Shown: positions 17,617-26,715, numbered from the stretch's first letter. The stretch: DNA of 64,000 nucleotides from Pseudomonas baetica (GCF_019733355.1 NZ_JAIHLQ010000021.1:1-64000); one strand, 5' to 3'. Made by a program: numbers and translations. The notes: a model not told the origin generated them from the sequence alone.

Positions 17617-18065
17617 GTGATGAATTGAAGGATCAACTGCAGCAGGCCCACGAACAGGGTGACTACGCGCCGCTGCTGAAGTTGATCCCCTACGCCGGGC
17701 TGATCGGCATCGAATGCTCGCGGGTCGGTGATGAGTTGCTTTTCAAGCTCCCGGCGAACAAGGACAACATTGGTAACCCTTTATTGCCGGCGATCCACGG
17801 CGGCGTTATTGCCGGGTTCATGGAGCTGGCCGCTGCCCTGCATTTATTGATTTTTACCGGTGCGCCGGGCGTGCCGAAGATCATCGACTTTTCCCTCGAT
17901 TACCTGCGAGCCGGGCAATTTCGCGACACCTGGGCCAAGTGCGAGGTCTGCCGGCAGGGGCGGCGAGTCGCGAATGTCGCGGTCACAGCATGGCAAAGCA
18001 CCGAAAACGAACCGATTGCCACTGCCCGCGCGCACTTCAAAATCGATGACCCCTTGAAATCCTGA
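17613..18065 (+). CDS. PaaI-type hot-dog thioesterase (second copy)
   Basis: This 150-residue hot-dog protein is related to the preceding gene. LLPAIHGGVIAGFMELAAA is the HGG motif region, but the usual catalytic Asp position is Glu (MEL), and IDFSLDYLRAG is the matching strand. The start is shared as ATGA with the first gene, so the two may form a heteromeric thioesterase; that is an inference. The 3' end contains the -35 element of the htpG heat-shock promoter. Confidence 0.88.
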   Translation: MSDELKDQLQQAHEQGDYAPLLKLIPYAGLIGIECSRVGDELLFKLPANKDNIGNPLLPAIHGGVIAGFMELAAALHLLIFTGAPGVPKIIDFSLDYLRAGQFRDTWAKCEVCRQGRRVANVAVTAWQSTENEPIATARAHFKIDDPLKS

Positions 18066-18080
18066 ACACTGCCCCAAACT
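18051..18080 (+). promoter_or_regulatory. Heat-shock (sigma-32) promoter of htpG
   Basis: CCCTTGAA (18051-18058), a 13-base spacer and CCCCAAACT (18072-18080) match the sigma-32 consensus (CTTGAA, 13-15 bases, CCCCAT-T) closely. The -35 lies within the last codons of the upstream thioesterase gene. It fits the known heat-shock control of htpG. Confidence 0.8.
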
Positions 18081-18146
18081 CTGATGACAACCCGCCGCAG
18101 ACCATTCGGGTCGCGGCCAATGCCATCTGATTGGAGTTTGATGACC

Positions 18147-20051
18147 ATGAGTGTGGAAACTCAAAAGGAAACCCTGGGCTTCCAGACCGAGGTGAAGCAA
18201 CTGCTGCACCTCATGATCCATTCGCTGTATTCCAACAAGGAAATCTTCCTTCGCGAATTGATCTCGAACGCCTCTGACGCTGTAGACAAGCTACGCTTCG
18301 AAGCCTTGGCCAAGCCTGAGTTGCTCGAAGGTGGCGCAGACCTGAAAATCCGTGTGAGCTTCGACAAAGACGCCAAAACCGTCACCCTCGAAGACAACGG
18401 TATCGGCATGAACCGTGACGATGTGATCACCCACTTGGGCACCATCGCCAAGTCGGGCACTGCCGATTTCATGAAAAACCTCTCGGGCGATCAGAAGAAG
18501 GATTCGCACCTGATCGGTCAGTTCGGCGTCGGTTTCTACTCGGCCTTCATCGTTGCAGACCAGGTTGACGTGTACAGCCGTCGCGCCGGCACACCTGCCA
18601 GCGAAGGCGTGCACTGGTCGTCGAAAGGCGAGGGTGAGTTCGAAGTTGCCACAATCGAAAAACCTGAGCGCGGCACTCGCATTGTCCTGCACCTGAAAGC
18701 GGCGGAAGACGAGTTCGCCGATGGCTGGCGTCTGCGCAACATCATCAAGAAGTACTCCGACCACATTGCCCTGCCGATCGAACTGCCGAAAGAAGTCACC
18801 GCAGCCGAAGGCGAAGAGCCGCCAGCCGTTGAGTGGGAAACCGTCAACCGCGCCAGCGCCCTGTGGACCCGTCCTCGCACCGAAGTGAAGGATGAGGAAT
18901 ACCAGGAGTTCTACAAGCACATCGCCCATGACTTTGAAAACCCGCTGGCCTGGAGCCACAACAAAGTTGAAGGCAAGCTCGAATACAGCTCGTTGCTGTA
19001 CGTGCCGGCCCGTGCACCGTTCGACCTGTACCAGCGTGAAGCGCCGAAAGGCCTGAAGCTGTACGTGCAGCGTGTGTTCGTGATGGATCAAGCCGAGTCC
19101 TTCCTGCCGTTGTACCTGCGCTTCATCAAGGGTGTGGTCGATTCCAACGACCTGTCGCTGAACGTGTCGCGGGAAATCCTGCAGAAAGACCCGATCATCG
19201 ACTCGATGAAGTCGGCGCTGACCAAGCGCGTACTCGACATGCTGGAAAAACTGGCGAAGAACGAGCCTGAGCAATACAAAGGCTTCTGGAAAAACTTCGG
19301 TCAGGTCATGAAAGAAGGCCCGGCAGAAGATTTCGCCAACAAGGAAAAAATCGCCGGGCTGCTGCGTTTCGCATCGACCCATGACGAAGACGGCGAGCAA
19401 GTTGTCGGTCTGGCTGACTACCTGGCGCGCGCCAAGGAAGGTCAGGACAAGATCTATTACCTCACCGGCGAAACCTACGCGCAGGTCAAGAACAGCCCGC
19501 ACCTGGAAGTCTTCCGCAAGAAAGGCATCGAAGTGCTTCTGCTGACCGACCGTATCGACGAGTGGCTGATGAGCTACCTCAGCGATTTCGACGGCAAGAC
19601 GTTTGTCGACGTGGCACGCGGTGATCTCGATCTTGGCAATCTGGACTCGGAAGAGGACAAGAAGGCTGCGGAAGAAGTTGCCAAGTCCAAAGAAGGTCTG
19701 GTTGAGCGTCTGAAAACTGCGCTGGGCGATTCCGTGGCTGAAGTGCGTGTTTCTCATCGTCTGACCGATTCCCCGGCCATTCTGGCCATCGGCGAGCAGG
19801 ATCTGGGTCTGCAAATGCGTCAGATCCTCGAAGCCAGCGGTCAGAAAGTGCCGGATTCGAAGCCGATTTTCGAATTCAACCCGGCGCACCCGCTGATCGA
19901 AAAACTCGACGGTGAGCAGAGCGAAGAGCGTTTTGGCGACCTGTCGCACATCCTCTTCGATCAGGCAGCCCTGGCTGCCGGCGACAGCTTGAAGGACCCG
20001 GCCGCTTACGTGCGCCGACTGAACAAGCTGCTGGTTGAACTGTCGGTTTAA
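18147..20051 (+). CDS. htpG: Chaperone HtpG (Hsp90)
   Basis: HtpG is the bacterial Hsp90, an ATP-driven homodimeric chaperone in the cytoplasm. The 634-residue protein has the GHKL ATPase domain with ELISNASDAVDKLR, DNGIGM, GTIAKSGT and GQFGVGFYSAF, then the middle domain (NVSREILQ, catalytic Arg region) and the C-terminal dimerisation domain. I prefer the ATG at 18147 (MSVETQKE) to the in-frame ATG two codons earlier; both can use TTGGAG at 18131-18136. A sigma-32 promoter lies just upstream. Confidence 0.99.
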   Translation: MSVETQKETLGFQTEVKQLLHLMIHSLYSNKEIFLRELISNASDAVDKLRFEALAKPELLEGGADLKIRVSFDKDAKTVTLEDNGIGMNRDDVITHLGTIAKSGTADFMKNLSGDQKKDSHLIGQFGVGFYSAFIVADQVDVYSRRAGTPASEGVHWSSKGEGEFEVATIEKPERGTRIVLHLKAAEDEFADGWRLRNIIKKYSDHIALPIELPKEVTAAEGEEPPAVEWETVNRASALWTRPRTEVKDEEYQEFYKHIAHDFENPLAWSHNKVEGKLEYSSLLYVPARAPFDLYQREAPKGLKLYVQRVFVMDQAESFLPLYLRFIKGVVDSNDLSLNVSREILQKDPIIDSMKSALTKRVLDMLEKLAKNEPEQYKGFWKNFGQVMKEGPAEDFANKEKIAGLLRFASTHDEDGEQVVGLADYLARAKEGQDKIYYLTGETYAQVKNSPHLEVFRKKGIEVLLLTDRIDEWLMSYLSDFDGKTFVDVARGDLDLGNLDSEEDKKAAEEVAKSKEGLVERLKTALGDSVAEVRVSHRLTDSPAILAIGEQDLGLQMRQILEASGQKVPDSKPIFEFNPAHPLIEKLDGEQSEERFGDLSHILFDQAALAAGDSLKDPAAYVRRLNKLLVELSV

Positions 20052-20062
20052 TCACGTTGCAA

Positions 20063-20088
20063 AAAAAACCCGCTTCGGCGGGTTTTTT
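20063..20088 (+). terminator. Terminator of htpG
   Basis: AAAAAACCCGC and GCGGGTTTTTT pair perfectly around a TTCG loop, ending in six T. It lies 11 bases after the stop codon. Confidence 0.93.
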
Positions 20089-20120
20089 CATTCTGGTGTT
20101 TAACAAATCAGGAGTCAGAA

Positions 20121-20849
20121 ATGAGCCAAGTCACTGTACGTTCCGTGGTCTATCAGATTGATGGTCAGCCTTATGAAGGCCGGTTGGCCTTCGATGCCGA
20201 TCATAAGAACGCGCGTCCGGGTCTGTTGATGGCGCCGAACTGGATGGGCGTCAGTGCCGGCGCCGAAGAGATCGCCAAATCGGTCGCAGCCAAAGGCTAC
20301 GTGGTGTTGATCGCTGACGTTTACGGTCAGGCGGTGCGTCCCCAGAACGCCGATCAGGCTGGCGCGGCGATGATGCCGCTGAAAGATGATCGGGCCTTGC
20401 TGCGCAAGCGCATGCAAGCGGCGTTCGAGCAGTTGCACGCGCAAGGTGAAGCAGCGGTCGATATTTCGAAACTGGCGGTGTTCGGCTTCTGTTTTGGCGG
20501 CTGTTGTGCGCTGGATCTGGCGCGTACCGGTGCGCCGGTGAAGGCGACGGTATCCTTCCACGGTACGCTGGATTCGCCAAACCCGGCGGATGCGAAGAAC
20601 ATCAAGGGCTCGGTGCTGGTGTTGCATGGTGCTTCCGACCCCTTGGTGCCGAAAGAGCAATTGCCTGCTTTCGAAGATGAGATGAACGCGGCGAACGTGG
20701 ATTGGCAGTTGCTGAGCTACGGCGGTGCGGTGCACTCGTTTACCGATCCGCACGCCAATATGCCGGGCAAAATGATGTACGACGCGAAGACCGCTGCGCG
20801 CGCCTTCAAGTCGATGCATGACTTGTTGGATGAAGTGTTCAGGGGCTGA
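20121..20849 (+). CDS. Dienelactone hydrolase family protein
   Basis: This 242-residue alpha/beta hydrolase has the Cys nucleophile motif GFCFGGCCALD (about residue 117), an Asp in VLVLHGASDPLVP (about 170) and a His in GAVHSFTDP (about 200), the triad of the dienelactone hydrolase family. The physiological substrate is unknown; no aromatic degradation genes are nearby. The ATG is preceded by CAGGAG. It has its own position between the htpG terminator and a palindrome-rich spacer. Confidence 0.92.
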   Translation: MSQVTVRSVVYQIDGQPYEGRLAFDADHKNARPGLLMAPNWMGVSAGAEEIAKSVAAKGYVVLIADVYGQAVRPQNADQAGAAMMPLKDDRALLRKRMQAAFEQLHAQGEAAVDISKLAVFGFCFGGCCALDLARTGAPVKATVSFHGTLDSPNPADAKNIKGSVLVLHGASDPLVPKEQLPAFEDEMNAANVDWQLLSYGGAVHSFTDPHANMPGKMMYDAKTAARAFKSMHDLLDEVFRG

Positions 20850-20880
20850 TTCAGGCAGCGCCTGCTCTGGCTTCTTCTTC

Positions 20881-20930
20881 CGCATTGGAACGCGTTCCAA
20901 TGCGGGAACAGGCTTGCTCGCGAAGAGATG
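20881..20930. repeat. Perfect 24-base palindrome joined to a REP sequence
   Basis: Bases 20881-20904 are a perfect palindrome centred between 20892 and 20893 (GCATTGGAACG and its complement). It is followed by a REP-type core AGGCTTGCTCGCGAAGAG. It lies between the convergent dienelactone hydrolase and pirin genes and could end transcription from either side. Confidence 0.75.
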
Positions 20931-20949
20931 TTAGTCAGCGGCACAAGAC

Positions 20950-21813
20950 TCAGGGCAATTCAATCCGCTCACTTTCCCCCGGCACTGTCGGCCAATCCCC
21001 GGCCGCCCACTTGCGCCGAGCCTCATCAATGGCCGCCGGATCGCTCGCGACAAAATTCCAGTTGATCCGCCGAGGTCCGTCCAGCGGCGCACCGCCGAAC
21101 ACCACAGCATGACAGTCACTCTCGGCAAACAAACTCATCTCTTGCCCTGCCGGCAACACCACCAACACATGCGGCTCGATGGGTTCGCCATTCAATTGCG
21201 CATCACCACTGAGCACATACACCGCCCGCTCTTCATGCTCGGTCGGTATGAGCAGCGTGGTCGCCGTTTGCATTTTTACTTCGGCGTACAGCGTAGGAGA
21301 AAGCACCGGTACCGGCGATTCAAGACAAAAGCCTGACCCGGCAATCATCCGAATCTGCACGCCGAGGTTATCGCTGACGGGTAACGTCGCCGCCGGGTGA
21401 TGGCTGTAGTGTCCTGGCCCTTGCTCATGATCCTTGGGCGAGGCCAGCCAGATCTGCAAACCGTGCATGGTGAAGCTTTGCTCCCACAACTTCTCGGGCG
21501 TGCGCTCGACGTGAGCGATGGCGCTGCCAGCGGTCATCCAACTGACATCGCCGGCGCTGACCACCTGATCGGAGCCGAGGCTGTCCTTATGCTGGATTTG
21601 CCCTTCAAACAAATAGGTGAGGGTCGACAGGCCGATGTGCGGATGCTGTCGGATGTTCATGCCTTTGCCCGTCGGATAAATCGTCTCGAGCATGTGATCA
21701 AAAAATACGAAAGGCCCGACGCTGCGGCATTTGGCTGACGGCAGTGGGCGCAGAATCGGCTGGCCTTCGACGTCTTCGGCTCGCGCGCGGATGATCAGAG
21801 GTTGCGTGTCCAT
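20950..21813 (-). CDS. Pirin family protein
   Basis: Pirins are two-domain cupins; bacterial members include quercetinase-like metalloenzymes and regulators. The 287-residue protein has the metal-site pattern HPHIGLSTLTYLFEG with further ligands in the MTAGSAIAHVERTP segment of the N-terminal cupin, and a C-terminal Pirin_C half (AVVFGGAPLDGPRRINWNFV). The start at 21813 fits a GGAA upstream. The role here is unknown. The neighbour on the same strand is an OsmC-type gene. Confidence 0.92.
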   Translation of the reverse strand: MDTQPLIIRARAEDVEGQPILRPLPSAKCRSVGPFVFFDHMLETIYPTGKGMNIRQHPHIGLSTLTYLFEGQIQHKDSLGSDQVVSAGDVSWMTAGSAIAHVERTPEKLWEQSFTMHGLQIWLASPKDHEQGPGHYSHHPAATLPVSDNLGVQIRMIAGSGFCLESPVPVLSPTLYAEVKMQTATTLLIPTEHEERAVYVLSGDAQLNGEPIEPHVLVVLPAGQEMSLFAESDCHAVVFGGAPLDGPRRINWNFVASDPAAIDEARRKWAAGDWPTVPGESERIELP

Positions 21814-21874
21814 GGTGCATTCCAGGCTGAGCGGGTGATGCGCAGAGCATAACCCGCCGCAGCCCGCGTGTTGA

Positions 21875-22291
21875 TTATTGGCTGTCGAAGCCTTGTGGTG
21901 CGTGGGTTTCGATCGTCACGTCGGTGGTGGTCATCAGCTTGTGGACCGGGCAGCGGTCGGCAACGCGCAGCAGTTCTTCACGCTGGGCGTCAGTCAATAC
22001 GCCTTTGAGGGTGAGTGTGACGTGCAAGACGTATTTGCCTTTTTGTTCTTCGCTGTTGTCGCGTTTGACTTCGACACCTACGCCAGTCAGCGGGATGTCT
22101 TTCTTCTTTGCGTACATCTTCAGGGTTATTGCCTTGCAGGCGCCGAGGGCAGCGTCGAAGTAATCGTGCGGCTCGGGTGCCGAGCCTTCGCCGCCGGCAG
22201 ATTTCGGTACGTCGGCAAACAGTTCGTGGTCATCGATCTTTACGGTGTGACGAAAGCCTTCAGCGGAGACGGTATTGACGGTAACGGTCAT
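21875..22291 (-). CDS. OsmC family peroxidase-like protein
   Basis: OsmC/Ohr proteins detoxify organic peroxides with a Cys pair. The 138-residue product contains both: Cys in ALGACKAITLKMYAKKK (about residue 53) and Cys in VADRCPVHKLM (about 118). The start at 22291 (MTVTVNTVSAEGF) has GAGG 5 bases upstream; the longer frame to 22375 is not used. It is the YhfA/OsmC type rather than Ohr, judging from the HDYFDAALGACKA segment, but that subclass call is tentative. Confidence 0.9.
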   Translation of the reverse strand: MTVTVNTVSAEGFRHTVKIDDHELFADVPKSAGGEGSAPEPHDYFDAALGACKAITLKMYAKKKDIPLTGVGVEVKRDNSEEQKGKYVLHVTLTLKGVLTDAQREELLRVADRCPVHKLMTTTDVTIETHAPQGFDSQ

Positions 22292-22443
22292 GGGAACCTC
22301 ACTGGCAGTAGGAAAAGTCGTTCGATCAAAAAAGACCTTGCAGTTATAGAGCATTCCCACCGGCACGCGTTCCACTTTCCTGCGGGATGAACCCTTGTCG
22401 TCAGGGCGGGGTCTAGGTTATGCCTACTTGTCGGAGATTAATT

Positions 22444-23475
22444 GTGTCCCTGTATCGTTTGAGTTTTGCCTGCCTTTTGGCCTTTGCCAGTTCGGCCAGT
22501 GCCCGCGAATACACCTACAGCGACGCGCACCTGCACTACGTGGATTTTTTCCAGGAAACGGCCGGCATGTCGAAACTGCTGACAGCCATGAAGGACAACT
22601 CCGTCGAGCATGTGATGATTTCCGGTATTCCCGTGGCCAAAAAGTGGCACGAAGACGAACCCAAACGCCCGCGTTATTACGCCGGCGATGATGCCGATGC
22701 GTATTGGTACAGCGCCACCGACGTGATCGTTGCGGATGCGGTGCAAAAACTAACGCCTGAGCAACGCCCCTTTTTCCATCCCTTCCTTTCAGGTTTCAAC
22801 CCCAACGACAAAAACTCTGCTGCGCACATCCAGCGCATGCTCGATCTGTACCCGGGGCTATGGCAGGGCATCGGCGAGGTGTTCACCCGCCATGACGATC
22901 TGACGGCGCTGACGTCTGGTGACACGCCACGCGCCAATAACGAAGCGATGACCAGGATCTATCATCTGGCGGCGGAAAACGATCTGCCGGTGATGCTGCA
23001 CTCCAACATCACCTCCAAACGTGAGAAAAATCCGCTTTATCTGAGGGAAATCGAAGAGCCGCTGCGTAATCATCCGCACACCCGGTTTATCTGGGCGCAC
23101 GCGGGGACAAGCGCCGAGATTCATCGGCATCAGACACAGTTGAAATTCCTGCTTGCGACCTTGACGCGGATGCTTGAGGCCTATCCGAATCTCTACATCG
23201 ACCTGTCTTGGACCATGCTCACTCCATATCTGCTGGATGCGCAGGGGAAGCCGCGCCCGGCATGGCTGGCACTGGTAGAGCGTTATCCGGAGCGCTTCAT
23301 GCTCGGTTCGGACGTGGTCGGGCGATTCAACAGGCTCGGTCAGGAAATGCACAGCTTTAAACCGTTTCTCGATGCGCTACCGGAAGACGTCGCCCATAAA
23401 GTCGCAAAGGACAACTTCCTGGCGATCTTGCCGCGAACGGAGCTCAAATCCGCTAAAACCACGCTGAATCGATAA
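22444..23475 (+). CDS. Exported amidohydrolase (amidohydrolase 2 type)
   Basis: The substrate is unknown. A signal peptide (MSLYRLSFACLLAFASSASA) precedes a metal-dependent hydrolase of the TIM-barrel type: DAHLHYVDFF (HxH), VMLHSN (His), FIWAHAGTSAE (His) and LGSDVVGRF (Asp). The 343-residue protein should act in the periplasm. I chose the GTG at 22444 because GGAG at 22433-22436 is well placed and gives a clean signal peptide; an in-frame ATG at 22420 is possible. It stands alone. Confidence 0.85.
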   Translation: MSLYRLSFACLLAFASSASAREYTYSDAHLHYVDFFQETAGMSKLLTAMKDNSVEHVMISGIPVAKKWHEDEPKRPRYYAGDDADAYWYSATDVIVADAVQKLTPEQRPFFHPFLSGFNPNDKNSAAHIQRMLDLYPGLWQGIGEVFTRHDDLTALTSGDTPRANNEAMTRIYHLAAENDLPVMLHSNITSKREKNPLYLREIEEPLRNHPHTRFIWAHAGTSAEIHRHQTQLKFLLATLTRMLEAYPNLYIDLSWTMLTPYLLDAQGKPRPAWLALVERYPERFMLGSDVVGRFNRLGQEMHSFKPFLDALPEDVAHKVAKDNFLAILPRTELKSAKTTLNR

Positions 23476-23541
23476 TGCCGCGTGTTCGGAGTATTAAGGC
23501 GTTTTGATATCACGTTTTGGTCTTACGCAAATTTCCGCCGG

Positions 23542-23549
23542 GCCGATAC
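23542..23549 (+). promoter_or_regulatory. Possible sigma-28 (FliA) -10 element
   Basis: GCCGATAC is one base from the FliA -10 consensus GCCGATAA and lies about 57 bases before the chemoreceptor start. The -35 region is a poor match, so the call is weak. Many Pseudomonas chemoreceptor genes are under FliA. Confidence 0.35.
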
Positions 23550-23605
23550 CTTCTAGAGCAACCAGCTGCAGGGTTGATGCAGCGCTTTTGGAAGGAACCA
23601 GAGCA

Positions 23606-25231
23606 ATGAGTATCCGTAGTCTCAATATTGCCCCGCGCGCCGGATTGGGTTTTGGCCTGTTGGCCCTCATGGTGTTTGCCCTGGGGGCGTTCGCCTTGCT
23701 GCAAATGTCCAACATGCGTGCCCAGTCTGATGAGGTCGATAAAAACTGGCTGCCGAGCGTGATGGCCGTCGGCGAGATGAGTCAGGACATGCTGCGCCTG
23801 CGGGCGTTGACCATGCGCCTGTTGATCGACCGTGATCGGCAGGCGCTTGAGCAGAATGTTGCCAAGCTCAATGAGTTGCGCGGCGTGCTCAGTGAAGCCC
23901 AGCAACGATATGACGTGCTGATCGTGCTGCCCGAGGAGCGTCAGTTGTTTGATCGTTTCAAAGTTGCCGAGCACAAGTACCTGGAGTTTCAGGCGCAGGT
24001 GATGCAGTTGTCCGCACAGAATCGGGTGGAGGAGGCGGCGGCGATTCTCAATATTCAGATGAGCCCGTTGGCCGATGACATCACGGTCACCCTGCGGGAA
24101 CTGGTCGAACTGAACAAGCACAACGCCAACCTTGCTACCGAAGCTGCACGGTTAGTGTTCATCAATTCGCGGGTGTGGGTCGGTGTGATGATCGCCGTCA
24201 CGGCGTTGATCACCATAGGCCTGGCGTTGTTACTGACCCGCAGCATCGTGATGCCGTTGGCGCAGTCGTTGGGCGTGGCGCAAGTGGTGGCCGCAGGTGA
24301 TCTGACTGGAGAGATCGACATTGCAGGCAAGGACGAGCCGGCGCGACTCCTGCAAGCGCTGCAAAGCATGCAGCACAATCTGCGCGACACGATTCGGCAT
24401 ATCTCCGAGTCATCCAGCCAGTTGGCTTCGGCATCGGAAGAGCTCAGTTGCGTCACGGAAGACGCTACGCGCGGGTTGCATCAGCAGAGTCTCGAAATTG
24501 AGCAGGCGGCCACGGCGGTCAATCAGATGACGGCTGCAGTGGAGGAGGTGGCCAGCAATGCGGTGGCGACGTCCGAAGCCTCGCGCGAATCCGATCGTAT
24601 TGCCCAGCATGGTCGTGAACAGGTACGCCAGACCGTGACGTCGATTGAGTGTCTCGCCGAGGACGTTACCAATAATGCGATTCAGGTGGAGGATTTGGCG
24701 CAGAAGGTTCATGGCATCAGCAAGGTGCTGGATGTCATTCGTTCGATTGCCGAGCAGACCAATCTACTGGCCCTTAACGCTGCGATAGAGGCGGCGCGGG
24801 CCGGCGATGCCGGGCGTGGGTTTGCAGTGGTGGCCGACGAAGTGCGGGCGCTGGCCCATCGTACCCAGCAGTCGACGCAGGAAATCGAGCAGATGATTGG
24901 CGGTATTCAGCAGGGTACCGATTCGGCGGTCAATTCGATGCAGCAGAGCAATGGGCGGGCGCGTTCAACACTGGAGTTGGCCAAAGCTGCGGGAGTGGCG
25001 TTGGAGGAGATTGCTTCGGCGTTTACGTTGATCAATGAACGCAATCTGGTGATCGCCAGCGCTTCGGAAGAGCAGGCGGCGGTAGCGCGGGAGGTGGATC
25101 GCAATCTGATGAACATCCGCGATCTGGCGATGCAGTCGTCGGCGGGGGCTAATCAAACCAGTGCGGCGAGTCAGGAGTTATCGCGGTTGGCGGTGGATCT
25201 CAACAGCATGGTGGCCAAATTCTCGGTATGA
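23606..25231 (+). CDS. Methyl-accepting chemotaxis protein
   Basis: This chemoreceptor signals to CheA/CheW from the inner membrane. The 541-residue protein has a first membrane helix (about 11-33), a periplasmic four-helix-bundle sensor of about 155 residues (MCP_4HB_1 type), a second helix (about 190-212), a HAMP domain (about 213-265) and a cytoplasmic signalling hairpin with the highly conserved tip EQTNLLALNAAIEAARAG. There is no C-terminal pentapeptide for CheR binding. The ligand is unknown. The ATG at 23606 follows GGAACCAGAG. It is not next to other chemotaxis genes. Confidence 0.96.
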   Translation: MSIRSLNIAPRAGLGFGLLALMVFALGAFALLQMSNMRAQSDEVDKNWLPSVMAVGEMSQDMLRLRALTMRLLIDRDRQALEQNVAKLNELRGVLSEAQQRYDVLIVLPEERQLFDRFKVAEHKYLEFQAQVMQLSAQNRVEEAAAILNIQMSPLADDITVTLRELVELNKHNANLATEAARLVFINSRVWVGVMIAVTALITIGLALLLTRSIVMPLAQSLGVAQVVAAGDLTGEIDIAGKDEPARLLQALQSMQHNLRDTIRHISESSSQLASASEELSCVTEDATRGLHQQSLEIEQAATAVNQMTAAVEEVASNAVATSEASRESDRIAQHGREQVRQTVTSIECLAEDVTNNAIQVEDLAQKVHGISKVLDVIRSIAEQTNLLALNAAIEAARAGDAGRGFAVVADEVRALAHRTQQSTQEIEQMIGGIQQGTDSAVNSMQQSNGRARSTLELAKAAGVALEEIASAFTLINERNLVIASASEEQAAVAREVDRNLMNIRDLAMQSSAGANQTSAASQELSRLAVDLNSMVAKFSV

Positions 25232-25304
25232 CTCGATAGCCGATCGCAACGGTGAACCCACTCACAGTGATTGTGTGTTGTTGCGCAAATTGCAGGCATG
25301 AAAA

Positions 25305-25324
25305 AGCCCCGCATGTGCGGGGCT
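25305..25324 (-). terminator. Terminator of the purM-purN-DUF3108 operon
   Basis: AGCCCCGCA pairs with TGCGGGGCT. On the reverse strand five T follow directly. It lies 18 bases after the DUF3108 stop. Confidence 0.88.
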
Positions 25325-25342
25325 CTTCAATATCGCGCTGGA

Positions 25343-26056
25343 TCAGCTGCCTTTGACAGCCTTGCCGTTGACCGTGCCGTCCTGGAGCATGATGTTGTAC
25401 TCCTTGCCGTCGGTTTCAACCTGTTGCAGGCGAACCAGCAGGTAGTCCCAGTCCTTGGCGAACCACAGGACGGTGATGCGCTTGCTTTGTGTCGGGTCGC
25501 GCACGCGCTCGACTTTGATCGAATCGATCTTGCCAGCCTTGGTGTCGACTTTTTCCGAACCCAGTACGCGGAAGTCATAGGTGTCGACTTCGCCATCATC
25601 GACCACTTGGTAGCTCATGGTCTTTTTGCCGGCCGCTACGTCATGTTGCAGCGCCAACTGATAAGTGGATTTGTCGACCATGCCACGGTTGAGCGGGATC
25701 TTCACCGCGTCGCCACGATCAGTGCCGGTAACCATTTTGCTGTTCCAGTCGAAATCCAGATCAGCCTTCTTGGCTTTACCCAGGCCACCCCGTTCGAAGT
25801 GGTAGGACTGCGGCAGCAAGGTGTCCTTGTCCAGGGTCAGGGTGCTTTTCTCGCTCAGGCTGGCAATCATCATCGAAGCCTTGAAGCTGAGCGTCCAGAC
25901 GCCATTGGCACCCTTGGTCAGGCTGCGTTCGGCAGTGCCGCTCATGGGCAGTTGTTTCCAGTCTGCGGTATAGCTGGCGGAGAACGGTTGAAGGTCTGCT
26001 GCCTGCGCAAAAGGCAGGGCGAGCAGAGCGCAAGCGAAGAGCAGGGCGCGACGCAT
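25343..26056 (-). CDS. DUF3108 periplasmic protein
   Basis: The function is unknown. The 237-residue protein has a signal peptide (MRRALLFACALLALPFAQA), then a mostly beta-strand body beginning FSASYTADWKQLPMSGTAERSL, the typical DUF3108 start, and ending with LWFAKDWDYLLVRLQQ. GGAG lies 6 bases before the ATG at 26056. It follows purN by 8 bases in an operon, a linkage conserved in pseudomonads, but nothing in the sequence ties it to purine synthesis. Confidence 0.92.
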   Translation of the reverse strand: MRRALLFACALLALPFAQAADLQPFSASYTADWKQLPMSGTAERSLTKGANGVWTLSFKASMMIASLSEKSTLTLDKDTLLPQSYHFERGGLGKAKKADLDFDWNSKMVTGTDRGDAVKIPLNRGMVDKSTYQLALQHDVAAGKKTMSYQVVDDGEVDTYDFRVLGSEKVDTKAGKIDSIKVERVRDPTQSKRITVLWFAKDWDYLLVRLQQVETDGKEYNIMLQDGTVNGKAVKGS

Positions 26057-26064
26057 AATATCTC

Positions 26065-26715
26065 CTAGTTTCGAATCAAGTGGCCGCTGGCCGCGAGTAG
26101 CTGGCTATCCAGTAAAGCACCTTGTTCTCCGAGCGTCAGCCTGCCTTCGGCAAACCAGCGTACCGCCATCGGATAGATCAGGTGCTCCTGGGCGTGAACT
26201 CGCTGCGCCAGACTCTGCGGCGTGTCGTGCAACTCTACCGGTAATACTGCCTGTACGACCAGTGGTCCGCCATCGAGTTCCTCGGTGACGAAGTGTACGG
26301 AGCAGCCGTGCTCGGTGTCGCCGGCTTCCAGCGCGCGCTGATGAGTGTGTAACCCTTTGTATTTGGGCAGCAGCGACGGATGGATATTGAGCAGGCGACC
26401 CTGATAGTGGCGAACGAAATCAGCGCTGAGAATGCGCATGAAACCGGCCAGCACCACGAGTTTGGGATTGAATTCGTCAATCAGTTTGATCAGGGCAGCA
26501 TCGAAGGCCTCGCGACCTTCGAATGCCTTGTGATCCAGCGAGCGGGTGGCGATACCCGCGTCACTGGCGCGTTGCAGGCCGTAAGCGTCGGCGCGGTTTG
26601 AAATCACCGCAGCGATGCGAACCGGGCTGTCGCCGGTCCGCGAGCTGTCGATCAAGGCCTGCAAGTTACTGCCGGTGCCGGACAACAGCACCACGACATC
26701 ACAGGTTGCGGACAT
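26065..26715 (-). CDS. purN: Phosphoribosylglycinamide formyltransferase
   Basis: PurN formylates GAR with 10-formyltetrahydrofolate in purine synthesis. The 216-residue protein has the substrate loop VLLSGTGSNLQALID, the catalytic segment LNIHPSLLPKYKG (Asn and His, about 109-111) and the Asp in ELDGGPLVVQ (about 147). It starts inside the purM stop codon (TAATG), so the two consecutive-pathway enzymes are coupled. Confidence 0.98.
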   Translation of the reverse strand: MSATCDVVVLLSGTGSNLQALIDSSRTGDSPVRIAAVISNRADAYGLQRASDAGIATRSLDHKAFEGREAFDAALIKLIDEFNPKLVVLAGFMRILSADFVRHYQGRLLNIHPSLLPKYKGLHTHQRALEAGDTEHGCSVHFVTEELDGGPLVVQAVLPVELHDTPQSLAQRVHAQEHLIYPMAVRWFAEGRLTLGEQGALLDSQLLAASGHLIRN

